Assembly: GCA_026928255.1 (NCBI GenBank)
Contig: JAIXKJ010000003.1
Location: forward strand, 1-64,000
Direction: 5' to 3'
Origin: Anaerolineales bacterium
Lineage (GTDB): Bacteria; Chloroflexota; Anaerolineae; Anaerolineales; Villigracilaceae
Length of the DNA: 64,000 nt
This document shows, in pieces, positions 42,337 through 50,605 of this stretch (the first letter of the stretch is position 1; the number at the start of each line of letters is the position of its first letter). The notes beneath the pieces are model-generated. The model was not told where the DNA came from. It searched no databases and saw only the letters and a list, made by a program, of their open reading frames with translations. The position numbers and the translations under genes were made by a program.

Positions 42337-42368
42337 ACTCCCCGCCAATTAGCGCGGGGAGTTTTTTT
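42337..42368. terminator. Bidirectional terminator
   Basis: ACTCCCCGC (42337-42345) pairs with GCGGGGAGT (42354-42362), with A-rich and T-rich flanks. It serves both convergent genes. Confidence 0.85.
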
Positions 42369-42373
42369 ATGAG

Positions 42374-43078
42374 TTAGGGAACGACGTATGAATCAATGGC
42401 GGCGTTGATGATATCTATGGTGGATTGCGGCGCGTCGTCGTCCCAGACGAGAGTCCACATCAGCCAAGTGCGCTTGTCGCTGCCGCGTACTTCAAAGTAA
42501 GAAACGCCGGAGTAAAAGCCGCCTTTGGAAACCCATTGGAAGCGTTCCGAGCCGTCTTTCATAATTTGATCGCTCTTAATACGGATGTCGCCCGGTTTGC
42601 CCGTTTTGCTGTAATAGGTGTTTATAATGTCCAGCGCGACGTATTGGCTCGTGCCATTATCAACCTTCACGCCTTTGTCGGCGAACATGACGAGGCTGTC
42701 AATGTAGGCGAGTCCGTCGGGGGAGTTGAACTTGTCCACATAGGCGGTCGTGTCCGTGTAAAGGGATTTGCCGAGATCGTTGTAGGTGTGTTCCCAATTT
42801 CCAGGAAGGTTGAACTGCCATAAGTTATTCTGGTCAGTGTAGGTGAGTACCGTGTCGTCGTTGGGTAACGCGGCGTCGTTCGTCGGCGAAGTTTGGACTG
42901 GGTCATTTTGCGCTGGCTCCGCAGTCGGCGGCGGCGGATTGGTCGGCAACGGCGCGTTGGTCGGGACGGGCGGCAGCGTCGGGAAGGGCGTCGGCGCTGC
43001 AGGGCTGCCGCTTCCGCAGGCGAGGCTGGCGATTAGCAAAATTGCTAAGAAGCCAAATAACGGACGATATGATTTCAT
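42374..43078 (-). CDS. Lipoprotein with a PsbP-like domain
   Basis: The 234-residue lipoprotein has a signal peptide ending SLAC (Cys21), a Pro/Thr linker (about 25-70), then a soluble domain with YTDQNNLWQFNLPGNW and later WLMWTLVWDD, resembling the PsbP/MOG1-like fold found in many secreted proteins of this group. The SD AAAGGAGAA precedes the ATG. Its role is unknown; these domains often bind small ligands or partner proteins. It lies downstream of the 43160 gene on the same strand, with an 81-base gap. Confidence 0.7.
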   Translation of the reverse strand: MKSYRPLFGFLAILLIASLACGSGSPAAPTPFPTLPPVPTNAPLPTNPPPPTAEPAQNDPVQTSPTNDAALPNDDTVLTYTDQNNLWQFNLPGNWEHTYNDLGKSLYTDTTAYVDKFNSPDGLAYIDSLVMFADKGVKVDNGTSQYVALDIINTYYSKTGKPGDIRIKSDQIMKDGSERFQWVSKGGFYSGVSYFEVRGSDKRTWLMWTLVWDDDAPQSTIDIINAAIDSYVVP

Positions 43079-43159
43079 TCTTTTCTCCTTTTGGTTATCG
43101 TGTCGAAGAATACGTCAAAACTCCGCGCTTTGCGAGAGTACGTTAGTCCTATGAAGACG

Positions 43160-44047
43160 TCAGCGCTGAAAGACGAGCGACAAACTGCCCAAATAGGATT
43201 GTCCGTGCGCGGAACATTCGGGCGCGCTCAAATCGGCTACAAAAGTTCCGCCGTTCACGATACGGATATTATAAATTGTATTTGCCCGCATTTGGAAGTC
43301 CGCATAGCCGTTGCCCATTTCGGGTTTGAAACCGCTAAAAAAACGGTCTTCGCCGTCGTTCCAAGTTGCGACGATTTCAACGCCCGCAACTTGTATTTTC
43401 TTCGCGTTCAAAAATGTGAAGCGCATCGTCGGCGGTTGTTCGTCGCAAACAGCCTCTTGGCTGACGAGGACAAACGGCGCGCCCGCTCCCGCTGTCGGCG
43501 TAAACGTCGGGCGCAGGGTAGGCGTCGCGGCGGTGGATTCGACAATCGGCGTAATCGGAGTTTGCTGGAAGGGCATGGTCGCCGCGCTGAAGGGAGTTGC
43601 CGTCGCCTCTTCTTCGATGAAAAACGGGTCGCTGTTTTCTGTCGGCGTGATCGTCGCTGAAAGGTTGGGCGCAAAAGTCGGGAAGGGAGACGGCGTGAAC
43701 GGCTCGCTGACGTAGCCTTGACGCAAATCCGCCGCCAACTGCGCTAGCGGACGAGTCTTCTCAAAGTCCGCGCCCGCCGCCAACATCCGCTGCGCTTGGG
43801 CGCTTAACTCTTTAATCGAATCTGCGTCGCGGAGTAAATCTAAACGGGCGCGGGCGCGGGGCAGATCTTGGTTGGCGGCGTAAGCGGCGGCGACGACGGA
43901 GCGATATTGTTCTTTGAAATCCGCGCCGAGCAAAGAGGGCGGCGCGTCCACATACGAGACGGGGGCAAGCAGCCACGAGTAGGCGAGCCCTAACCCAAAG
44001 CCGACGATAAGAATCAACGCGAGGAAAAAGGGGAAACTTCGTTTCAT
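43160..44047 (-). CDS. Membrane-anchored protein, longer twin of the next gene
   Basis: The 295-residue protein has one N-terminal membrane segment, then SYVDAPPSLLGADFKEQYR, a short helical region of TPR-like spacing (about 45-110), a Thr/Pro-rich spacer (about 115-190), and a beta-rich C-terminal domain with two cysteines (VCDEQPP, APECSAH). The first ~95 residues match the 44044-44385 gene in pattern: TM, YVDAP, SLL, then AEAYNAD/AAAYAAN. The ATG overlaps the upstream stop by four bases, so the two are translationally coupled. Function is unknown. Confidence 0.7.
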   Translation of the reverse strand: MKRSFPFFLALILIVGFGLGLAYSWLLAPVSYVDAPPSLLGADFKEQYRSVVAAAYAANQDLPRARARLDLLRDADSIKELSAQAQRMLAAGADFEKTRPLAQLAADLRQGYVSEPFTPSPFPTFAPNLSATITPTENSDPFFIEEEATATPFSAATMPFQQTPITPIVESTAATPTLRPTFTPTAGAGAPFVLVSQEAVCDEQPPTMRFTFLNAKKIQVAGVEIVATWNDGEDRFFSGFKPEMGNGYADFQMRANTIYNIRIVNGGTFVADLSAPECSAHGQSYLGSLSLVFQR

Positions 44048-44385
44048 GGGGCGTAGCGTTGCATGGCGGAAAATAGATTTTGCAGCAAGGCTTGTTCGTC
44101 CGAAGAGAAGCCGTTCATCTGCGCGTACACGAGCGCGGAGGCGGCAATTTCAGCCGGCGGCTGGCTTCCGAGTTGGGCAATGCGCCGCGCCGCGACGGCG
44201 GAGTCTGCGTCGGCGTTGTAGGCTTCGGCGATCATTAAGACATAGTCGGCGCGGTAATCTTCGCGCAAAAGGCTGAGCGGCGCGTCCACATATTCGATGG
44301 GGCTGACAACCCAGCCGTAAGTTAATCCGAGTCCGACGCCGAGCGCCAACGCGAAAAGAAGAGCGACTTTTTGAAACGAAGACAT
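44044..44385 (-). CDS. Short membrane-anchored twin (YVDAP motif)
   Basis: The 113-residue protein has a membrane segment (about 6-28, VALLFALALGVGLGLTYGW), then EYVDAPLSLLREDYRADYV and a helical tail. It resembles the N-terminal third of its downstream neighbour, suggesting tandem duplication. The ATG at 44385 lies exactly six bases after a TATAAT hexamer, with no SD, so a leaderless mRNA is likely. An in-frame extension upstream runs through the SRP RNA gene and is not coding. Confidence 0.7.
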   Translation of the reverse strand: MSSFQKVALLFALALGVGLGLTYGWVVSPIEYVDAPLSLLREDYRADYVLMIAEAYNADADSAVAARRIAQLGSQPPAEIAASALVYAQMNGFSSDEQALLQNLFSAMQRYAP

Positions 44386-44391
44386 GGGGAA

Positions 44392-44399
44392 ATTATAAT
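44392..44399 (-). promoter_or_regulatory. -10 of the twin-gene operon (palindromic ATTATAAT)
   Basis: The minus-strand TATAAT (44392-44397) ends six bases before ATG 44385. The element also reads TATAAT on the plus strand, though no plus-strand gene follows. It lies just after the SRP RNA terminator. Confidence 0.65.
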
Positions 44400-44415
44400 G
44401 CCCGCCCGTAAAAAT

Positions 44416-44519
44416 GTCCGAACAGGAGACCGACGACACCCGAAGGTTCTTCCTTACCGTTGCTATCTTTCGATCCTGGCGGGGTTCGGAGGACTTCGCC
44501 GCGTCGGACCTGTTCGGAC
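44416..44519 (-). ncRNA. ffs: Bacterial small SRP RNA (4.5S RNA)
   Basis: A 104-base RNA on the minus strand scaffolds Ffh in the signal recognition particle. The conserved core reads CGCCAGGATC-GAAA-GATAGCAACGG: the AGG/AGCA symmetric-loop bases match the SRP domain IV consensus, but the tetraloop is GAAA instead of the usual GGAA. The ends (GTCCGAACAGG and CCTGTTCGGAC) pair as a long terminal helix and are followed by ATTTTT, so the helix doubles as terminator. A near-perfect sigma-70 promoter is seven bases upstream. No Alu domain is present, so this is the small type. Confidence 0.93.
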
Positions 44520-44525
44520 GGCGCA

Positions 44526-44554
44526 AGGATACCCGATGCGGGCGAGCGTGTCAA
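44526..44554 (-). promoter_or_regulatory. Sigma-70 promoter of the SRP RNA gene
   Basis: Minus-strand TTGACA (44549-44554), a 17-base spacer and TATCCT (44526-44531), then six bases to the first base of the RNA. This is the best -35/-10 pair in the window. Confidence 0.85.
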
Positions 44555-44555
44555 A

Positions 44556-45941
44556 TTAGGAAATTAAATTTTCGCGGACGAGCGACAAGAAAATGTTCGC
44601 TAATTTTGGGTCAAAAAGTTTGCCCGCGTTATCGGCGATGTATTTGACGACTTCCGCGCGCGAGACGCTTTTGCGGTAGGGGCGGTCGCTGCGGAGCGCG
44701 TCCCACACGTCCACAATGGCGAAGAGCCGCGCCGCTAACGGAATTTGCTCGCCTTTTAATCCTTTCGGGTATCCGCTGCCGTTCCAGCGTTCGTGATGGT
44801 AGTAGGGAATGTCTAACGCGGGTTGCAAATATTCGATGGGTTTGAGCAGGTCGTAAGCGTAAACGGGGTGCAGCCTCATGCGCGCCCATTCGGATTCGGT
44901 GAGCGGCGCGGGCTTTTGCAGAATCTCGTCGGGGATGGCGATTTTTCCCATGTCGTGCAACAACGCGCCGCGTTTAATGTGGACGAGGTTTTCGCCGTTG
45001 AACCCAAGCCGTTGCGCCAGTTTGACGGTGAGGCTGGTAACGCGCTGCGTGTGTCCTTCGGTTTCGCGGTCTCGCAAATCCAACGCGCGAACCCAGCCTT
45101 CGATAGTGCGCTCGTAAGCGTCTTGCAATTGATTGTGCGCTTGTTGCAAGGCTTCTTCCGCGCGTTTGCGTTCGGTGATGTCGCGCGAGGCGGCTTGAAT
45201 TTCGATGATCGAGCGGTTGGCGTAATCAATGATCGAATGCGCCGACGTTTCCAGCCAGACGTAATGTCCGTCTTTGTGTTTGATGCGGTAAGTGATTGTG
45301 TAGGTTGCGTCGCCTAATTCTCGAATGGCGGAAATATTAAAATGAAAATGATCGTCGGGGTGGATTAAATCAAAAACGTCTAATCCGAGCAACTCTTGAG
45401 GCTCATAGCCGAGAACGGTCTTGCTGGCGGGCGAGACGTAAAACAGCAACCCTTGGGTCGTAACGCGCGTGATGATGTCGCTGGCGTTTTCGGCAAGCAG
45501 ACGGAAATATTCTTCGCTTTCGGCGAGCGCCGCTTGAATGCGGACTCGCTCCGCGCGCGCGTTCCATTGCTCGAGCGCCTTTTGCGCGAGGTGCGGCATA
45601 TCCAACATAGATTCGGATGACTTGACGACGTAATCTAACGCGCCGGATTTAAGCGCTTCGACGGCGATTTTCTCGTTGCCGTAACTGGTCATCAAGATAA
45701 TCGGCGTGGCGAGCGGGTCTTGGCGGTTGGGCAGCAGTTCGAGACTTTCGCCGTCGGGAAGTCGCCAGTCTGCGATGATGAGTTTGGGCGAATTGAGGGC
45801 GAGGTAGTCGTGCGCTTCTCGAATGGAGCGCGCATGATAAATGACAAATTCGTCGGGTTGGTCTTCAAAGGCGCGCTGAATTAATTCCGCATGGGGTTCT
45901 TCGTCTTCGACTAAAAGAATTGGAATAAGCGCGTTCGACAT
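44556..45941 (-). CDS. Response regulator with PAS and HD-GYP domains
   Basis: The 461-residue protein has a receiver domain (1-125; acidic VEDEE near 11-15, phospho-acceptor Asp58 in IIADWRLPDG), a PAS domain with PAC tail (about 138-255), and an HD-GYP phosphodiesterase domain (about 265-455) with HDMGKIAIPDEIL, HHERWNGSGYPKGL and LARLFAIVDVWDALRSDRPYR. It probably hydrolyses c-di-GMP in response to phosphorylation. It starts nine bases after the second response regulator gene. No histidine kinase is adjacent. Confidence 0.93.
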   Translation of the reverse strand: MSNALIPILLVEDEEPHAELIQRAFEDQPDEFVIYHARSIREAHDYLALNSPKLIIADWRLPDGESLELLPNRQDPLATPIILMTSYGNEKIAVEALKSGALDYVVKSSESMLDMPHLAQKALEQWNARAERVRIQAALAESEEYFRLLAENASDIITRVTTQGLLFYVSPASKTVLGYEPQELLGLDVFDLIHPDDHFHFNISAIRELGDATYTITYRIKHKDGHYVWLETSAHSIIDYANRSIIEIQAASRDITERKRAEEALQQAHNQLQDAYERTIEGWVRALDLRDRETEGHTQRVTSLTVKLAQRLGFNGENLVHIKRGALLHDMGKIAIPDEILQKPAPLTESEWARMRLHPVYAYDLLKPIEYLQPALDIPYYHHERWNGSGYPKGLKGEQIPLAARLFAIVDVWDALRSDRPYRKSVSRAEVVKYIADNAGKLFDPKLANIFLSLVRENLIS

Positions 45942-45950
45942 GAGGCGCGT

Positions 45951-46394
45951 TTAAGCGTGGGCTTGCTTATTCCAACTGAGCCAATACACGCCGAGTTCTT
46001 TCATCAAATCGCTGAAATCTTCAAAGCCGACCGGCTTGACGAGATAACTATTTACATAGCGCTCGTAAGCGCGCTTTACGTCTTGATCCGCGTCGGAGGT
46101 GGTGAGGATGATGATGGGAATGTCGCGCAGCGTTTCTTCTTCTTTGATGACGCGCAACACTTCGAGACCGTCCACGCGGGGGAGGCGCAAATCTAAGAGG
46201 ACGATTTTGGGGCGCGGACTGCTTTGCGGGTCGCTAAATGCGTTGCGACGCAGGAGGTAATCCAACGCGGATTCTCCGTCGGCGATGTGTCGTATCTGCG
46301 TGTGGATGTGGTGGCTTTCCATTGTTCGGATGACGAGTTCGGCATGATCCGCGTTGTCTTCCACAAGCAGGACAAGGATGGGGTCGTCAGTCAT
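45951..46394 (-). CDS. Single-domain response regulator (CheY/Rcp1-like)
   Basis: The 147-residue receiver has VEDNADHAEL at 11-20, the phospho-acceptor Asp68 in IVLLDLRLPRVDG, ILTTSDADQD near 101 and a conserved Lys in YLVKPVGFEDF near 126. It has no DNA-binding domain. The start at 46394 has a GAGGAG SD; an upstream in-frame Met has none. It is co-transcribed with the PAS-HD-GYP regulator and probably shares a phosphodonor with it. Confidence 0.92.
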   Translation of the reverse strand: MTDDPILVLLVEDNADHAELVIRTMESHHIHTQIRHIADGESALDYLLRRNAFSDPQSSPRPKIVLLDLRLPRVDGLEVLRVIKEEETLRDIPIIILTTSDADQDVKRAYERYVNSYLVKPVGFEDFSDLMKELGVYWLSWNKQAHA

Positions 46395-46469
46395 AGCGCT
46401 CTCCTCTATTCTTTTATTGTAAACCATAAACGGGCAATAAAGATGAAAAATCGTTCGTTAATTCGCGCG

Positions 46470-46478
46470 TGATATAAT
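46470..46478 (+). promoter_or_regulatory. Extended -10 promoter of the partner-switching operon
   Basis: TGATATAAT is a perfect extended -10. It leaves a leader of about 35 bases with an AAGGAG SD before the STAS gene. Confidence 0.65.
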
Positions 46479-46520
46479 TCGCCGAACTGCAATTTTGAAA
46501 TTTTCTTCAAGGAGAAACTC

Positions 46521-46856
46521 ATGGAAATTACGACTCAGACGTTCAAGCATTGCGATTTAATTTCGGTCAACGGGCGGGTGGACAGCGCAACTGCGCCTCA
46601 ATTTGCAAGAATCCTTGAAGCCGCTATGGACGCGGGACGTTTCAAACTCGTCCTGGATTTGAACGAATTGGAATATATGTCGAGCGCCGGCTTTCGCGCT
46701 TTGCTCGCCGCGCAGCGCAATTGCAAACGCTACAATCGCGGCGAAGTGGTTTTAGCCCGCGTTCCGCAGCGCATCCGCGAGGCGTTGGAATTGGCAGGAT
46801 TCACCGAGTTGTTCAAGACCTTCGACGACCCGACCGTCGCCGTAGGAAATTTCTAA
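46521..46856 (+). CDS. Anti-sigma factor antagonist (STAS domain, RsbV/SpoIIAA-like)
   Basis: The 111-residue single STAS domain has ISVNGRVDSATAPQF near 14-28 and the phosphorylation loop EYMSSAGFRAL (Ser54/55) in the conserved place. When dephosphorylated it should bind and sequester the RsbW-like kinase encoded next. An intrinsic terminator lies between it and that kinase gene, so the antagonist may be made in excess. SD AAGGAG is present. Confidence 0.93.
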   Translation: MEITTQTFKHCDLISVNGRVDSATAPQFARILEAAMDAGRFKLVLDLNELEYMSSAGFRALLAAQRNCKRYNRGEVVLARVPQRIREALELAGFTELFKTFDDPTVAVGNF

Positions 46857-46867
46857 ATTGTCGCGTT

Positions 46868-46905
46868 GCGCCGTCCCTTAAGAAAGAGGCGGCGCGTCTT
46901 TTTTT
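46868..46905 (+). terminator. Intrinsic terminator between antagonist and kinase genes
   Basis: GCGCCG (46868-46873) pairs with CGGCGC (46890-46895), followed by GTCTTTTTTT. The T-run ends one base before the RsbW-like ATG, so partial readthrough would set the antagonist:kinase ratio. This is inference. Confidence 0.7.
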
Positions 46906-46906
46906 C

Positions 46907-47314
46907 ATGCCCTCTTACGAATTCCCCGCCCGCTTTGAATCGCTGGATAAAATCCGCAATGTCGTTGCGACGATTGCGCGAAGCGGAGGGTTTTCAGAGA
47001 AGGCAATTTATTCGCTGCAACTTGCCGCCGACGAAGCCGCGACGAATATCATCGAACACGCTTACGGCGGCGCGTCGGGCGCTTTTTTGAGCGTAACTTG
47101 CGATTTGAAAAAAGACGAAATTACGATTACTATGCGCGACACGGGCAAAGCGTTCGATTTTGATTCGGTTAAGACCCCGAATGTTAAAGCCAAATTATCA
47201 AAGCGACCCATCGGCGGGTTGGGCGTTTATCTCATTCGTCAGTTGATGGATACGGTTCGCTATGAATCTTTTAATTCAGGCAACGTGCTGACGATGACCA
47301 AGCGGAAAGAATAA
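46907..47314 (+). CDS. Anti-sigma/serine kinase (RsbW-like HATPase)
   Basis: The 135-residue GHKL ATPase has LQLAADEAATNIIEHAYGG (N box, about 40-58), TMRDTGKAFDFD (G1) and GGLGVYLIRQLMD (G2). It should phosphorylate the STAS protein and bind a sigma factor or other target. The start at 46907 follows a T-run with no SD, which is unusual, so translation may be weak or coupled. No sigma-B-type gene is adjacent, so the target is unknown. Confidence 0.9.
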   Translation: MPSYEFPARFESLDKIRNVVATIARSGGFSEKAIYSLQLAADEAATNIIEHAYGGASGAFLSVTCDLKKDEITITMRDTGKAFDFDSVKTPNVKAKLSKRPIGGLGVYLIRQLMDTVRYESFNSGNVLTMTKRKE

Positions 47315-47320
47315 CCCTCG

Positions 47321-50300
47321 ATGGATTGGCTTCAACTTGCCAGTTTGGGCGAACAACTGCGAAACGACGATTCGCTCGCCGCGCAGCGCGACCGCATGAT
47401 TGCGATGACGAATCGTTTTATTGCGGGCGAAGCGCAAGTTTGGCTGCAAGAAAGTTTTTTTCGCCTGCCCGACTGGAAAAGCGGAGAAACTTTTCCGCCG
47501 CAACCGACTTCGTCAGGGATGAAGAGCGCGATTAAGACGGGAAAATTAATCGTGAAGGAGACGACGCGCTCGACCTTCGCCGCGTTGCAGTTGGAAGATC
47601 AAGGGATTCCGTTAGGCGCGTTGCAAATTTCTCGTCCGCATGGCTCTTCGTTTTCGGCGGACGAATTAAATTTGTTGCAAGGGTTGGCGCAAATTATTTC
47701 AATTAACTTGTTCGCTTCGCATCGCGTGGAAGTGGAGCAATTTCGCCTGCGTCAGTTGAATTTAGTGCGCGAGGTGAGCGAACAAATCGCCGACGCGCTC
47801 GACCTCGACGACCTTGCCAAGAAAGTTACCCGCTTAATTCAAAAGACTTTTAATTATTATTACGCGGCGTTTTTCACGCTTGAAGCGAACGACGACGCGC
47901 TTCGCTTTCGCGCCAGCGCCGTCGCGCCGCGCAAAGATCGGCGCAAAGCCTCTTTCGCGTTAGAGGTGGAAATTGGGCAGGGGCTAATCGGCGAGGCGGC
48001 GCAATCGGGCGAGGAAATCGTCTGCGGCGACGTGCAAGCCGACCCGCGCTTTCGCTTTGTGGACAGTCTGCCTGAAACCCGCTCCGAAGTGGTCATTCTG
48101 CTGAAAAGCGAAGGGCGCGTTTTGGGCGCGTTGGACATTCAAAGCGACCAACTGAACGCCTTTCATCGCATTGACTTATTAATTCTGCGCGCCTTAGCGG
48201 ACAACATCGCCCGCGCGTTGGAAAACGTCAAACTGTACGGCGCGTTAAGCCGCCGCGCCAATCAACTGGCGCTGGTTTCCGAAGTGAGCAAAAGCGTCGC
48301 CTCGTCGCTCGACCTTTCGCAGTTGATGCGCGAAGCGGCGAATCTCATTCACAAAAAATTCGGCTACCCTCACGTTTTGCTTTTCACCGTTCACCCGAAT
48401 CGCCGCGCCATCGTCTATGAAGCGGGCAGCGGAAAGCGCAGCAAAAAACTCGAAGGCAGAATCATTCCGCTCGACGCGCCGCAAGGCATCATCCCGTGGG
48501 CGGCGCGAGAAGGAAAGACCGTCCTCGCCAACGATGTAACGCAAGACGAACGCTACGTTCCGCCGCCTTTTCCGCCGCGCAACACGCAATCCGAATTGTG
48601 CGTCCCGTTGATTTTTAACGAGCGCGTCGTCGGCTTGCTCGACATTCAATCGGACGAACTCGACGCTTTCACCGAAGACGACCGCCTGATGTTTGAAGCG
48701 GTAGCGGACACGATGGCGGCGGCGATTCGCAACGCGAATTTGTATCGCTCCGAGCAATGGCGGCGGCAAGTGGCGGATAGTCTGCGCGAGGTGGCGGGGT
48801 TGGTTTCCAGCGCCGCGGGTTTCGATCAAGTTTTGGAAATGATTCTCGTCGAGTTGGACCGCAACTTGCCTGTGGACGTTTCCGCGATTTGGCTTTTGCA
48901 AGACGACGAATTGCGCCTCTCCGCCGCGCACGGCGTAAACGGCGAAAAACTGGAAGAAGCCTGTTTGACTTTTCCCGAAGCGACGGCGATTATGGCGGAA
49001 GCGCTCGCCTCCGACGCGCCCGTCATCCGCCGCCCCGAAGACCCGATGGGACCGACCGGGCTGACGATGAACTTCGCCGCCGACTATTCGTCCATCGTCG
49101 CGCCGCTGCGCGTGGGCGAACGTCCGCTGGGAGTTTTGGCGCTGGCGCATCACACGTCGGGGCGCTATGGCGCGGAAGCGCGCGCCGTCGCGGGGACTTT
49201 TGCCAACTATGCGGCGGTGGCGTTGGAAAACACGCGCCTCTTCGACGCGACTCAAGAGCAAGCCTACGCTTCGGCGGCTTTGTTGCAAGTGGCGCAAGCC
49301 GTCGTCAGTTCGAGCGATTTGGACGAAATCCTCAGTTCGGTGGTTCGCATTATCCCAATTCTCGTCGGCGTGAAGCGCGTGATTTTATATCGCCTAGACG
49401 CGGAGAATCAAACGCTGCAAGCCTCGCAAGAATACGGCTTCTCCGAGTCGGAAGAATCCGCGTTGACTGAAAAGCCGTTGGCGGCGGACGATTTTCCGCT
49501 CCTCGCGCGCACGTTGAATCAAAATCGCCTGATGACCAAACGACTAGAGTCAGACGCGACTCCGCTGGATTGGCTTGCGCTTCAACCCGACGAAGACGAC
49601 GAAATGGAAAGTCTGCGCGCCGAACGCTTGTTAATTGCCGCGCCGCTTGTCATCAAGCAAGACGTGTACGGCATCCTCTTAATCGAAGAAGGCGAAAACG
49701 CCCGCCGCTTCCGCGCGCGCCGTTTGGAAATTATCAACGGCATCGCGCAACAATCCGCGCTGGCGATTCAAAACGACCTTTTGCAACAAGAGATGGTCGA
49801 GCGCGGACGCCTCGAAACGGAAGTTCAACTGGCGCGCCAAATTCAGCAGACCTTTATCCCCAGCGTTTTGCCGAGTTATCCGCAATGGCAAATTGCGGCG
49901 CGTTGGCGCACGGCGCGACAAGTCGGCGGCGATTTTTACGACGTGATCGAATTGCCCAATCAGCGGCTGGGAATTTTCATTGCGGACGTGGCGGATAAAG
50001 GCATGCCCGCCGCGCTCTTCATGGCGTTGACGCGCACCCTCGTCCGCGCCGCAATTTTGGAAACCGCGTCGCCTGCCGAAGCCTTGAAGCGCGTCAACGA
50101 TTTGCTGCTGCCCGACACGCAACAAGGCATGTTCATCACCGCCGTTTACGGCGAACTGGATTTAGAAAACGGGACGCTGACCTATGTCAACGCCGGACAT
50201 AATCCGCCCTTCTTGATTACAAAAAACGGCGCGCAAAAGTTGACTCGCACTTCCATCGCGTTGGGCGCGACAGACCAGCCGAAAGTCGAACAGCGGACGC

Positions 50301-50536
50301 TGACCATTCAACCCGACGACGTCCTCTTGCTTTACACCGACGGCTTGACCGAAGCCTTCTCTCCGCAAGGGGAGTTGTTCGGCGAAACCGATTTGACCGA
50401 CGCAATTTCTTCGCTGACCGATCAATCGGCGGAAGACGCGATTCAATACATCGAATCGCGCCTCAACGATTTCGTCGGCGACGAGCCGCTGGCGGACGAT
50501 TTGACCATGCTGGCGATTCGTCGAATAAAGGTTTAG
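47321..50536 (+). CDS. Multi-GAF SpoIIE-type (PP2C) serine phosphatase, RsbU-like
   Basis: The 1071-residue cytosolic protein has an array of GAF-like domains (about 60-135 degenerate, 165-300, 325-465, 485-640, 655-815), a short linker coiled coil (about 818-850), and a C-terminal SpoIIE/PP2C phosphatase (about 860-1070) with RQVGGDFYDVI, IADVADKGMPAALFMAL, NAGHNPPFLI and DVLLLYTDGLTEAFSP. It should dephosphorylate the STAS protein when a ligand or redox cue is sensed. It starts six bases after the RsbW-like gene, completing a phosphatase-kinase-antagonist set. Confidence 0.92.
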   Translation: MDWLQLASLGEQLRNDDSLAAQRDRMIAMTNRFIAGEAQVWLQESFFRLPDWKSGETFPPQPTSSGMKSAIKTGKLIVKETTRSTFAALQLEDQGIPLGALQISRPHGSSFSADELNLLQGLAQIISINLFASHRVEVEQFRLRQLNLVREVSEQIADALDLDDLAKKVTRLIQKTFNYYYAAFFTLEANDDALRFRASAVAPRKDRRKASFALEVEIGQGLIGEAAQSGEEIVCGDVQADPRFRFVDSLPETRSEVVILLKSEGRVLGALDIQSDQLNAFHRIDLLILRALADNIARALENVKLYGALSRRANQLALVSEVSKSVASSLDLSQLMREAANLIHKKFGYPHVLLFTVHPNRRAIVYEAGSGKRSKKLEGRIIPLDAPQGIIPWAAREGKTVLANDVTQDERYVPPPFPPRNTQSELCVPLIFNERVVGLLDIQSDELDAFTEDDRLMFEAVADTMAAAIRNANLYRSEQWRRQVADSLREVAGLVSSAAGFDQVLEMILVELDRNLPVDVSAIWLLQDDELRLSAAHGVNGEKLEEACLTFPEATAIMAEALASDAPVIRRPEDPMGPTGLTMNFAADYSSIVAPLRVGERPLGVLALAHHTSGRYGAEARAVAGTFANYAAVALENTRLFDATQEQAYASAALLQVAQAVVSSSDLDEILSSVVRIIPILVGVKRVILYRLDAENQTLQASQEYGFSESEESALTEKPLAADDFPLLARTLNQNRLMTKRLESDATPLDWLALQPDEDDEMESLRAERLLIAAPLVIKQDVYGILLIEEGENARRFRARRLEIINGIAQQSALAIQNDLLQQEMVERGRLETEVQLARQIQQTFIPSVLPSYPQWQIAARWRTARQVGGDFYDVIELPNQRLGIFIADVADKGMPAALFMALTRTLVRAAILETASPAEALKRVNDLLLPDTQQGMFITAVYGELDLENGTLTYVNAGHNPPFLITKNGAQKLTRTSIALGATDQPKVEQRTLTIQPDDVLLLYTDGLTEAFSPQGELFGETDLTDAISSLTDQSAEDAIQYIESRLNDFVGDEPLADDLTMLAIRRIKV

Positions 50537-50546
50537 CAACGCAGAT

Positions 50547-50599
50547 TGTCATTTCGAGGGAGCGCAGCGACCGAAGGTTTCTCCTGTCGTCGAAACGAC
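50547..50599. repeat. TGTCATTTCGA-type dispersed repeat
   Basis: TGTCATTTCGAGGGAGC at the left and TCGTCGAAACGAC at the right form an imperfect inverted repeat between two convergent genes. Its right half matches about 24 bases inside the lipoprotein gene at 105-128. Confidence 0.7.
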
Positions 50600-50605
50600 G
50601 ATGTT

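Noticed and set aside
44386..44526. Upstream extension of the 44044-44385 gene
   Set aside because: It overlaps the SRP RNA and its terminator, and a -10 lies six bases before ATG 44385.
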